Positions 16,854 through 24,308 of a stretch of DNA of 40,118 nt are shown here, in pieces; positions within the stretch are counted from its first letter, which is position 1; every line of letters begins with the position of its first letter. The notes under the pieces were generated by a model, which saw nothing but the letters and a program-made list of their open reading frames with translations, had not been told where the DNA came from and made no database searches. The DNA is from a virus. The position numbers and the translations under genes were made by a program. Location of the stretch: positions 1 through 40,118 of the IMG/VR virus record IMGVR_UViG_3300030106_003896, one strand, 5' to 3'.

Positions 16854-17102
16854 ATGATAAATTATAAATCATTAAAATCATCAAACTCAATATCATTAGC
16901 AAAAGATAGTGATACAAATAAAATTACTTTAACCAAAAAATGTTTTGACATAAACACTGGTAAAGCAATAGATGACATAGTAACAGAAATTCAACTAAAG
17001 TCAATTGAAAATGATATTGCTAATTATAAAAATCAAGTTACTAAATTAGAAGAAAAAATTGCTGATTGGGAAGAACTAGAAAAAGACATAAAAGCATTAT
17101 AA
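16854..17102 (+). CDS. coiled-coil hypothetical protein, 82 aa
   Basis: I chose ATG 16854 because GGAG at 16841-16844 lies nine bases before it; an in-frame ATG at 16839 has no such site. The 82-residue product has an N-terminal beta-like half and a C-terminal coiled coil (IQLKSIENDIANYKNQVTKL, then EEKIADWEELEKDI). It may oligomerise. The family is unknown. It is coupled to a Cys-rich micro-ORF at its stop (TAATG). Confidence 0.65.
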   Translation: MINYKSLKSSNSISLAKDSDTNKITLTKKCFDINTGKAIDDIVTEIQLKSIENDIANYKNQVTKLEEKIADWEELEKDIKAL

Positions 17103-17146
17103 TGAATAATTGTGAATGTTGTTGTTGTTGTTGTAAAGATGAATGA
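17102..17146 (+). CDS. 14-residue Cys-cluster micro-ORF
   Basis: The frame opens with ATG sharing its A with the previous stop (TAATG) and encodes MNNCECCCCCCKDE, seven Cys in 14 residues, ending at a TGA inside the next gene. The coupling at both ends fits a translated frame. The repeated TGT triplets could also be simple-sequence DNA, and a peptide this short cannot be tested by codon use. If made, it could bind metal or be lipidated or disulphide-linked. Confidence 0.35.
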   Translation: MNNCECCCCCCKDE

Positions 17147-17366
17147 GACTATTAAAAATTTTTTTAGAAGAACTGGTGAGTTTTATAATGGTGTTATTGT
17201 TGCTTTGCTGTTTGTGTGTGTATTCGCTTGGGCTTGCAATGATATTTATTTCGGAAAAAGTCAGAGGGAAATTGAAGAAGAATTAATGCGCTCTATCTTT
17301 GAGGTAGACTCGTTAATAATGGACATAAAGATAACGCTAGGAGATTCTAGTATAATACAAAAATAG
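17139..17366 (+). CDS. single-pass membrane protein, 75 aa
   Basis: I chose ATG 17139 over the GTG at 17112, which would add an implausible run of six Val. The 75-residue product has a basic N-terminus, one membrane helix at about residues 18-33 (GVIVALLFVCVFAWAC) and a charged, helical C-terminal half. The topology is like that of an inner-membrane spanin or an anti-holin, and it lies just before holin-like genes, but no signature confirms either. It overlaps the Cys micro-ORF by 8 bases. Confidence 0.65.
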   Translation: MNETIKNFFRRTGEFYNGVIVALLFVCVFAWACNDIYFGKSQREIEEELMRSIFEVDSLIMDIKITLGDSSIIQK

Positions 17367-17375
17367 GAGTATAAA

Positions 17376-17594
17376 ATGGCAAACAAAGAAAACAAAGCTG
17401 TTTTAAAAATAGACGATAACGAATATCTGGTTGAAGACATGAATAACGAGCAGAAAGCTCTATACAATCATTTAGCTGATATTACAAGAAAGATAGAGAC
17501 CATGTCGTTTAACTTAGAGCAATTGCAATTCGGAAAGGGAGCTTTCGTCAACGCTCTTAAAGAATCCTTATCAAAGGAGAAAGAAGAAAAGTAA
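17376..17594 (+). CDS. small protein, possibly DUF6447-like
   Basis: This 72-residue protein has a short beta N-terminus (VLKIDDNEYLVEDM) and two helices, EQKALYNHLADITRKIETMS and LEQLQFGKGAFVNALKESL. I recall this layout (a hydrophobic IDG/D-x-x-Y start, then a paired helix with Leu-Gln-x-x-x-x-A-x-x-x-A-L-x-E) as DUF6447, from memory only. Its ribosome site (ATAGGAGTATAAA) is strong. The gene lies between two membrane-protein genes in the lysis-like cluster. The role is unknown. Confidence 0.65.
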   Translation: MANKENKAVLKIDDNEYLVEDMNNEQKALYNHLADITRKIETMSFNLEQLQFGKGAFVNALKESLSKEKEEK

Positions 17595-17897
17595 ATGTTA
17601 GAAACGTATGCTGAATACGGAGCAATGGGTGTGGTCATAGTTTTGTTTGGCTATATGGTGTTAAATCTAATGTCAAGCCAGAAAGCGCAGAACGAAGACT
17701 TAGATGATATTAGACAGGCTAACGCAAAGCTAGAAACAAAGATGGGAAATGTGGAAAGCATAGTTTTAAAGATGTTGGACCGCTGGAACAAGTCGGATGA
17801 GACAAGTCAAAGGCACAGGGAAGCGATAGTATCAGAGTTAAATGATGTGACCGATGACTTGTCTTATATAAAGGGAAGGATGAACGGTAAAGGATGA
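17595..17897 (+). CDS. putative holin-like membrane protein with coiled-coil tail
   Basis: This 100-residue protein has a single hydrophobic helix near residues 8-26 (YGAMGVVIVLFGYMVLNLM), then a Gln/Glu/Lys-rich helical tail with heptad spacing to the end. This layout resembles BhlA/UviB-type holins, which are short with one N-terminal membrane helix. The position just before another membrane gene and near an endolysin supports lysis. The alternative is a membrane-anchored virion or exclusion protein. Its stop lies inside the next gene (ATGATGA). Confidence 0.6.
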   Translation: MLETYAEYGAMGVVIVLFGYMVLNLMSSQKAQNEDLDDIRQANAKLETKMGNVESIVLKMLDRWNKSDETSQRHREAIVSELNDVTDDLSYIKGRMNGKG

Positions 17898-18046
17898 TGA
17901 GTGACACCCTAAAAGCAGTAGGCAACGGGACAATAGGAGTAAGTGTTTGGTGGGTAAATCTGCCAATGATAATACAGACAATGGTATCGGTGGCAACATT
18001 GATATACATTATAATCAAAATAACAAAAGAGGTTAAAGGAGCATAA
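17894..18046 (+). CDS. small hydrophobic membrane protein, possible second holin
   Basis: This 50-residue protein has an amphipathic N-terminus (SDTLKAVGNGTIGVSVWW), one strongly hydrophobic helix at about residues 24-43 and a short basic tail, as in small class II or III holins. ATG 17894 overlaps the upstream stop, and ATG 17897 is an equally possible start. Two consecutive small membrane proteins next to an endolysin are typical of holin/anti-holin pairs. Confidence 0.6.
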   Translation: MMSDTLKAVGNGTIGVSVWWVNLPMIIQTMVSVATLIYIIIKITKEVKGA

Positions 18047-18047
18047 A

Positions 18048-18182
18048 ATGCCATATCATAAGAAAAAGAAAATGGGTCACGGTGGTAAAGTCAAAAAGAA
18101 AATGGGCGGTGGCATGGTAAAGAAAAAGATGATGAAGGGTGGAATGGTCAAGAAGAAAAAAACTATGAGAAAGAAGAAGTAA
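18048..18182 (+). CDS. 44-residue Lys/Met/Gly-rich protein
   Basis: Of 44 residues, 19 are Lys, 8 Met and 8 Gly. The chain repeats the block K-x2-3-G-G-M-V-K. The ATG comes one base after the upstream stop, with AAAGGAG eight bases before it. Similar Lys-Gly-Met micro-proteins appear in marine phages, and the GGM-hydrophobic block resembles the QxGG motif of the 802-residue protein. Possible roles are DNA or membrane binding, or a virion part; nothing here decides. Confidence 0.6.
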   Translation: MPYHKKKKMGHGGKVKKKMGGGMVKKKMMKGGMVKKKKTMRKKK

Positions 18183-18183
18183 A

Positions 18184-18411
18184 ATGAATTTAAAAGAAAT
18201 GTTAATAGAAGCTGCTGAATTACAAGCTGACGCAATTAAGAATAAAATGGTAGACCAACTTGGCTCCGATGATATGGCTCAGAAGATAGCTACCAAGATT
18301 AATGAAAAAATTGACATACCTTTTGTGTCAGAAGAAAAAGAGCAGATATTCTTTGAGAAGTGCGTTGATATTGTTACCGACTTACTAGAAGGTATCATTA
18401 AGGGAAAGTAA
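18184..18411 (+). CDS. hypothetical helical protein, 75 aa
   Basis: This 75-residue protein appears all-helical and acidic, with LKEMLIEAAELQADAIKNKM, then AQKIATKINEKIDIP and EKCVDIVTDLLEGIIKG. There is no membrane segment and no metal site. Its last base is the first base of the endolysin start codon (TAATG), so the two are coupled. From its place between the membrane genes and the endolysin, a lysis accessory role is conceivable. The family is unknown. Confidence 0.65.
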   Translation: MNLKEMLIEAAELQADAIKNKMVDQLGSDDMAQKIATKINEKIDIPFVSEEKEQIFFEKCVDIVTDLLEGIIKGK

Positions 18412-18803
18412 TGCCGAGGTTCAGCAAAAGAAGTTTAAGTAGATTGGAGACTTGTGATGAGCGATTACAGGAACTATTTAAAGAAGTTGTTAAGAGATTC
18501 GACTGCACCATCATTGAAGGTCATAGGGGCAAGGAAAGACAGAACGAAGCATACAGAAAAGGGAACAGCAAAGTTAAGTACCCAAATGGAAAGCACAATA
18601 AATTACCTAGCATTGCTGTCGATGTTGCTCCTTATCCTATTGACTGGTCTGACCGTGATAGGTTTCACTATTTTGGCGGATATGTTATAGGTATTGCACA
18701 GCAGATGGGATTAAACATTCGTTGGGGTGGAGATTGGGACCAAGATACCAAGACCAAGGACAATCGATTTGATGACCTCGTACACTTTGAGATTAAGCAA
18801 TAA
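18411..18803 (+). CDS. endolysin, M15-type peptidase (VanY/L-Ala-D-Glu class)
   Basis: This 130-residue protein probably cuts a peptide bond of the cell wall stem peptide at lysis. It shows the M15 metal site: His62 in GKHNKLPSIAVD, Asp71 in SIAVDVAP, and His125 in the closing DDLVHFE motif with the likely catalytic Asp122. A substrate-facing TIIEGHRGKERQNEAY segment lies at residues 33-48. Length is that of the catalytic domain alone, without a wall-binding domain or signal peptide, so a holin is needed; holin-like genes lie upstream. Confidence 0.88.
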   Translation: MPRFSKRSLSRLETCDERLQELFKEVVKRFDCTIIEGHRGKERQNEAYRKGNSKVKYPNGKHNKLPSIAVDVAPYPIDWSDRDRFHYFGGYVIGIAQQMGLNIRWGGDWDQDTKTKDNRFDDLVHFEIKQ

Positions 18804-21379
18804 TGCCAAAACAGTTTTACAAACTTAATGACTTTAGTGGCGGTATTAATAAACTTAGGGATGCAAGAGATATTGCCCCTAACGAGCTCGTTCAGGCAGA
18901 TAATATACAGCTAGACAGAGTTGGTAAAGTAAGAACATCATTGGATATAAAAAGCGGTGGAGGCGGGATTATAGGTCAAGGCTCTATTTACCCCGGTGGA
19001 GGGCTTTACTACTTTGAGTCTGATAGAGAGGGAAGCGCCAATGCAAGAGATTCTGGAGAAACATGGACAATAGATGTAGACGCACTAACAGGAGAAGTAA
19101 ACTTATCCGGTTCTCTGTCTGGGAGTCAGAATGCTGTAGCTGACTTAGGAAACCCTACTAAAATGACCACACCAGCAGGGACTGTCAGTCTTAGCGGTTT
19201 TAATCACACTAGCTCAACATTACCATATAAAGATTACTTTTCAGCGGGTGATTATTTAGCGGTAACTAATCTTGATAATGTCAGCATAGACGGAGTATCT
19301 ACTGATGTTAACAATAGGATTATAAAGGTAAGTAGCGTTAGCGCTGGCATTGCTCTAAATACCTTCCAAGTACATGGCAGTTCAGCTGGACAAGCCCCGG
19401 TTTATCAAAAATTAATTAGAGGCGTGTTCTTTTCAGCCGATGACACAGTGCGCATAGCTGATGGGTCTTTGTCTACTGGAACAAGAAGAAAACAAAGAGG
19501 TTACATAAAACAAACTCATTTTAAAGACGCTGGGGACGCTAAAGATGAGTATGATAATTGGTTCTCTAATGACTGTGATTTGTCTCCTCCTACAGATATT
19601 GTTATTCATGCCTCTAGCTACCCCTCCGCTGGTGCTGGCTTCCATTTAAACATAACAACACCAGCGACAACAAGTGATATAGTAGGACAATTCGCTGCAA
19701 AAACATACCAGATTGCAGGTTCTTTTATTTACAAAGGAGACCAAGAATCAAAACTATATGTTCCTTCTTCCGCTAATGAATTTACCACTGCTTCTGGTGA
19801 TTATGTAGATGTTGATGTTAATGCTTCACCTGCTTACGATGAAAGAATTACGGGTGCTAGAATATATATAAAACCTAGCGGAACAAATGAACCTTGGTCT
19901 TTGCTTTTGGATATAGACTTAAGAGATGGATGCAGAACAGGGCTAGATGATGTGCATAAACCTTGGGCTATCGGAAGTGGAGCAACGGAGGCTGGATGTG
20001 ATACATTAATATTGACATCTGAAAATTTAGAAACATACACAATCTTAAATGGCTTTTCTCCAAGTGAGTTTTCTATAACGCTATCCGAAAATGGCGAAAA
20101 CTACAAGGATGCCGTGATAGCAAACAGAAGGGTTTTTATTTGCAATGTATCCATGTTAGATGAAAATGCACCATCTTTCACTGACAATACTTGTGACTAT
20201 AATAACGACCCAACAATTACGATGGATAGCACGTCTAACATAAAGGTTGGCATGAGCGTTTCTGGTACAGGCATACCTACTGGAGCAACGGTAATAGAAG
20301 TTACAAGCGCTACTACCTTTGAATTGTCAGCATCTACCACTGGAGGCTCTGTTACAAACGGAACCCTTACTTTTAGCAATATAGTCAAAAGGATGAGGGA
20401 TAGGATAATGTTTACTCCTCCTAATAAGTTTGAGACATTTCCACGCAGTTTTTTTATCGATGTGGTCAGGGGTGATTCTGATGAGTATACAGCTTTAGCT
20501 ACTTATGGTGATAGACTTTTTGCATACAAACAATACACTCTTTATATAATAAACGTAGGCTCACCGTCTCCTTCTAATTGGTTTTTAGAATCAACAGAAA
20601 GAAAAAAGGGCGTGACAGATAAAGCCTGTGTTTACGCTAGTGATGATGGAATTTTTTGGGCAAATCAATACGGTGCTTTTGTTTTTGATGGTTCAAGGAT
20701 AGTAAACCTTCTTGATGGAAAACTAACAGAAGATGACTTTTCTTCAATAGACCATGTTGTTTATGATAGCTCTACTCGTTCTATGTATTGCTTTCCAAAA
20801 ATTCTCTCACAGGGGAGTGAGGTAATAAATACCGGCGCTACAAGTGGGATAGTTGATGCGTTTGTATATAATTTTAACGCTAAGGCATGGAGTAAGATTA
20901 CATACGGACTTGGTAGTTACCATGATTTTGCGCTTAGTAATTTTATTCAACCTTCGGGTGGATTATTGTCTGTTAAAAGAAAATCAGCCCTTACTTCATC
21001 AAGCACAATAAGAACTGAGGGTTTTAGTTCAAATACACCTAGTTCAAGAAACACTGGCAAAATAGTTATGATAACCAAAGATATTGACTTTGGTGAGCCC
21101 GGAAGAATTAAAAAAATATACAGTGTAAGAATAACATACAAAAGCTCCGCTGCACAAACTCAGCCTATTCTGTTTGCTACTAACGGTGGGTCTTCTTTTA
21201 CTGCTTTGACAGGTAATTTTGCCAATACAAGCGCTTTTGATGTGTTGGTTGCTACTCCTAGCTCGCCTATAGAGTGCCAAAGTTTACAGTTAAAAATTAC
21301 AAATGCTTCAGCTGCTGGCACTATAGAGATAAATGACATATCTATTGAGTACAGAAACATATATAAGAGAGTGACATGA
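18803..21379 (+). CDS. putative tail nozzle or tube protein
   Basis: This 858-residue protein opens with the FSGGINKLRDARDIAPNELV and ADNIQLDRVGKVRT pattern typical of beta-propeller-like tail tube or nozzle proteins (T7 gp12/P22 gp10 class, by memory). Residues about 465-520 hold an Ig-like insert (SNIKVGMSVSGTGIPTGATV). The remainder is beta-strand rich with conserved-looking phrases FIDVVRGDSDEYTALATYGD and RLFAYKQYTLYIINVG. It probably forms the DNA exit tube of the tail. It is coupled to the endolysin by TAATG. Confidence 0.75.
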   Translation: MPKQFYKLNDFSGGINKLRDARDIAPNELVQADNIQLDRVGKVRTSLDIKSGGGGIIGQGSIYPGGGLYYFESDREGSANARDSGETWTIDVDALTGEVNLSGSLSGSQNAVADLGNPTKMTTPAGTVSLSGFNHTSSTLPYKDYFSAGDYLAVTNLDNVSIDGVSTDVNNRIIKVSSVSAGIALNTFQVHGSSAGQAPVYQKLIRGVFFSADDTVRIADGSLSTGTRRKQRGYIKQTHFKDAGDAKDEYDNWFSNDCDLSPPTDIVIHASSYPSAGAGFHLNITTPATTSDIVGQFAAKTYQIAGSFIYKGDQESKLYVPSSANEFTTASGDYVDVDVNASPAYDERITGARIYIKPSGTNEPWSLLLDIDLRDGCRTGLDDVHKPWAIGSGATEAGCDTLILTSENLETYTILNGFSPSEFSITLSENGENYKDAVIANRRVFICNVSMLDENAPSFTDNTCDYNNDPTITMDSTSNIKVGMSVSGTGIPTGATVIEVTSATTFELSASTTGGSVTNGTLTFSNIVKRMRDRIMFTPPNKFETFPRSFFIDVVRGDSDEYTALATYGDRLFAYKQYTLYIINVGSPSPSNWFLESTERKKGVTDKACVYASDDGIFWANQYGAFVFDGSRIVNLLDGKLTEDDFSSIDHVVYDSSTRSMYCFPKILSQGSEVINTGATSGIVDAFVYNFNAKAWSKITYGLGSYHDFALSNFIQPSGGLLSVKRKSALTSSSTIRTEGFSSNTPSSRNTGKIVMITKDIDFGEPGRIKKIYSVRITYKSSAAQTQPILFATNGGSSFTALTGNFANTSAFDVLVATPSSPIECQSLQLKITNASAAGTIEINDISIEYRNIYKRVT

Positions 21380-21579
21380 GTTTAACTGATACTAGACTCA
21401 GAAGATTAGAGCAAACCAAGCGTACTGAGGTGGCGCCATCTAGACAACAACCATCGATAAGTGAGATGGCAGATGGAGACGAAAGGCTAGTGCTTGCAGG
21501 TGGTAATAAATTAAGGATTTATAGAAAAGCATTTGGTAAATTATTCTATATAGAATTTGAAAGTATAAGAGGTACTTGA
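21376..21579 (+). CDS. hypothetical protein, 67 aa
   Basis: This 67-residue protein overlaps the tube gene by ATGA. It has a charged N-terminal half (TRLRRLEQTKRTEV) and a C-terminal beta motif (ISEMADGDERLVLAGGNKLR, then IYRKAFGKLFYIEFE). I recall similar small proteins between tube and ejection genes in short-tailed marine phages. It may be a small tail adaptor; there is no direct evidence. Confidence 0.65.
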   Translation: MSLTDTRLRRLEQTKRTEVAPSRQQPSISEMADGDERLVLAGGNKLRIYRKAFGKLFYIEFESIRGT

Positions 21580-21580
21580 T

Positions 21581-23263
21581 ATGGCAAACAGTTTAATGGA
21601 ACTATACGGTGGCGGAATGACAGGTAGACCTACCAACTATCAATTAGGTGGTAGAATCGCTCGTTCTAACCTAGAAAGAGCCGTGTCTAGAGAAACTAGG
21701 GCTTTAAAAGAAGCGCAAGAAGAGGCGGCTAAGAAAAAACAAAAAGCCAGTGCTCTAGGTCAAATAGGCTCAATAGCTGGTGGTGCTATAGGTTCTATTT
21801 TTGGACCTGTAGGAACAGGGATTGGAGCTGCTCTGGGTAGCCAGCTAGGGCAAAGCACATATCAAGGTACAGATGTTGGTGAGGGGCGCTTTCTAACTCA
21901 AGACAGGCAAGCCGTACAGGAAGGTGTTGATGAATTTAAAGAAGGTATGCTAGGAAGGTCTGCCATAGCTGGGCTTCAAGCTGCTATTATGCCAGAATTT
22001 TACAAAGGAGTTGGAAAGTTCGCTGGCGACTTAGCAGGTGGCATAGCTGATAAAGGGTTAGGATTCCTTCGTGGTAGATTTCAAACACCAGTAGGGGAGT
22101 TAACAAAAGGCAGTGAAATATTTATGAAAGATGCGACAGCTGCAGGGGTAAACCCTTTTCAAGATGCTATAAATCAACTTCAATCTGCGACCTCATCCGT
22201 AAGTGGTCCTCCCGCCAACCCCTTTACAAAAAGCGTAATAGACTCTGCAACAAACCAAGGTGAGATGAGCTTTGGACAAGCATTTAGACAGGCTTTAGAT
22301 GAAGGTGGATTGGGAAGTACATTCACATTTCAGGGTAATCCATATCTTGTAGAATTTGCTGATAGAGATATGGGTGCGATGTCCAGCAGAAGAGGTGGCG
22401 GTCTAATAAATATGATGCAAGAATTTCAGGTTGGAGGATTAGTCGAAGAAGAACCTAATCCTTTCGGTAATCCACCAGTATTGCCTACCCTGCCTAGTGG
22501 TATGGGTCCAATGCCCGTTACCCCAACCGGAGGAGGAACTGATATTGCAACTACAACAGGTAGAGTTGGAGCGGGTTCAATCGCTGATACATTTGACCAG
22601 ATGGGTGGCGACACTTCTTTGTCAGCCGGTGTAGGGACAGGCGATATGAGAGATGTAGTGGTATCTGGAGGGATGAGCGGACTAGAAAAACAAGAAGGCT
22701 CTGGTAGCGTAACACAAGGTGGAGGTTCTGTAAGTGACGGAACACTTGTAAGGGGTGTTTTTGATAGAGTAGTAGACCCGGGAGATGTCCAATTTGACGC
22801 TACAGATGATAGCACCGATGGAAGTGCCCTTTTATCTCAAATGGAGATACAAGATATACAGGGCGGAGGTCCGGGTGGTTTAGGTCAGGTAGGTGGATAT
22901 GGAACAGCTATAGGAGCACAGTCTGCCCTTAGTCAGTTAGGAATGCAAGACATAGCGAACGACCCAAGATTACAGGAATATCTCAGCGAACTACCTCAGT
23001 TTAGTCAAGGCTATAGGCAGCAGTTTCAAGACATTCAAAGAGGAGCTAGGCAAAATTTAGCAAACTTATATGCACAACAAAGAATGGGTGGAACAGGTCT
23101 TGGAATAGGAACCGGAGGACAGCAGTTTCAACAGCAATTATCTGGTCTAACAGGTGACGTTGCGCAAAGAAGACGTGGCGTAGTAGAAGGTTTCCAATCT
23201 GATTTACTTAGCGCAATAGGAGATATTGAAAGAATGGGTCAATTTGAGTTTGGCTCAGTATAA
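21581..23263 (+). CDS. putative internal virion (ejection) protein with glycine zipper
   Basis: This 560-residue protein has an Ala/Lys-rich helix (residues 30-57) followed by a glycine-zipper membrane-like segment at 59-90 (GQIGSIAGGAIGSIFGPVGT and on). Such segments are found in DNA-ejection proteins that enter the host membrane. The QxGG-hydrophobic motif of the 802-residue protein appears twice (YQLGGRI at 20-26, FQVGGLV near 286). Residues 290-450 are Gly/Thr/Pro-rich and flexible, and the C-terminus is a Gln-rich helix pair. It is followed by two more probable internal proteins, which fits a three-part ejection set. Confidence 0.7.
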   Translation: MANSLMELYGGGMTGRPTNYQLGGRIARSNLERAVSRETRALKEAQEEAAKKKQKASALGQIGSIAGGAIGSIFGPVGTGIGAALGSQLGQSTYQGTDVGEGRFLTQDRQAVQEGVDEFKEGMLGRSAIAGLQAAIMPEFYKGVGKFAGDLAGGIADKGLGFLRGRFQTPVGELTKGSEIFMKDATAAGVNPFQDAINQLQSATSSVSGPPANPFTKSVIDSATNQGEMSFGQAFRQALDEGGLGSTFTFQGNPYLVEFADRDMGAMSSRRGGGLINMMQEFQVGGLVEEEPNPFGNPPVLPTLPSGMGPMPVTPTGGGTDIATTTGRVGAGSIADTFDQMGGDTSLSAGVGTGDMRDVVVSGGMSGLEKQEGSGSVTQGGGSVSDGTLVRGVFDRVVDPGDVQFDATDDSTDGSALLSQMEIQDIQGGGPGGLGQVGGYGTAIGAQSALSQLGMQDIANDPRLQEYLSELPQFSQGYRQQFQDIQRGARQNLANLYAQQRMGGTGLGIGTGGQQFQQQLSGLTGDVAQRRRGVVEGFQSDLLSAIGDIERMGQFEFGSV

Positions 23264-23277
23264 AGTAGAGGATTACA

Positions 23278-24303
23278 ATGGCAAACGGTAATGTAGAACA
23301 ATTAGCAAACTTCTTAAATCAACTTCCTCAACTCATGCAGAGAAGAAGAAGTCTAGATTTGGATGAAAGAAGGCTTGATTTATTTGAAGAGCAACAAAGA
23401 AACACTATTGAGAACCAACAAAGGATTAGGGAAGAGAATAGAAAGACTCAATCCTTGCGGGAGTTTACCACGCTTTATAACTCTCTAGAAGGCTCACCTG
23501 ATGCAAGGGCTATACTGTTAAAACAACACCCTTATATGAAAAATAATCCACAAATAGCAGAAACTTTTGAGCGTGAAATAGAAGCCAAAGAACTGTTATC
23601 GCAACAAGTAAACTCTTTGTTTGGCATGAAGCCTGAGGACGGAATTTTAACTGCGAGAACTTTAAGTAAAAGTAAATACGTTAACCCAGACCAGTTAAAA
23701 ACTATTCGAGAATATATTAGTGAGTCAGAAGATAAGCTAACAACAAGCTTAGATGAAATTAAAAATACTGCAGCTTATCAAAACTATATCATTGCTGGTA
23801 AGAGATACAATGCCCTCGCTGCTAATCCCCCCGCATTGCAAGGTGAGATGGGCGAATATCGGGCAAAGCTAGACCGTGCACTTGATGATTTAACAACGTC
23901 TTTCAGAGAAGCCCAAGTACAGGCAAAAGGAATGGAAAACGTAGGTGCATTTCCGAAGCCGCCTTCACCTGCAGGCACGGGAACAGGCACTGGAACAGGC
24001 GCTGAGACTGGGGCGGGCGCAGGAGTTAAGACAGAAACCGGAACAGGTGCACCGACCAAATCTTTAGACCAGCCGTCACTTGACGATGAAAATGATTTAG
24101 AGCTTATTATAAAAGATATCTACGATGAAGATGATGCTCCTTTAGGTGGCATAGACACAACTAATCCGTTTACTATGTCAATAATAAATCCTATGAATTT
24201 AGGAGAGAATCAAAACCCAAATATAACTATAGATTTAAGAGATAATCCCGAACAAGCTAGGTCTCAATTCCTACAAAGAAACTCTGGCTCACCGGATAAT
24301 TAA
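23278..24303 (+). CDS. putative internal virion protein, coiled-coil
   Basis: This 341-residue protein has an Arg/Glu/Gln-rich N-terminal coiled coil (residues 10-60), a helical middle and a flexible GTG/GAG-repeat linker near residues 228-250, then an acidic C-terminal tail. The linker is nearly a simple DNA repeat (ggaacaggc units). There is no enzyme motif. The place between two ejection-type genes suggests the middle member of an internal virion set. The ribosome site is AGAGGATTACA. Confidence 0.65.
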   Translation: MANGNVEQLANFLNQLPQLMQRRRSLDLDERRLDLFEEQQRNTIENQQRIREENRKTQSLREFTTLYNSLEGSPDARAILLKQHPYMKNNPQIAETFEREIEAKELLSQQVNSLFGMKPEDGILTARTLSKSKYVNPDQLKTIREYISESEDKLTTSLDEIKNTAAYQNYIIAGKRYNALAANPPALQGEMGEYRAKLDRALDDLTTSFREAQVQAKGMENVGAFPKPPSPAGTGTGTGTGAETGAGAGVKTETGTGAPTKSLDQPSLDDENDLELIIKDIYDEDDAPLGGIDTTNPFTMSIINPMNLGENQNPNITIDLRDNPEQARSQFLQRNSGSPDN

Positions 24304-24308
24304 AAATT

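Noticed and set aside
18454-18690. A 78-codon + strand frame inside the endolysin gene
   Set aside because: It lies wholly within the well-supported M15 endolysin and has no conserved pattern.
22426-22815. A 129-codon - strand frame opposite the internal virion gene
   Set aside because: Pro/Ser-rich antisense of a Gly/Thr-rich region, no ribosome site and wholly inside a longer gene.
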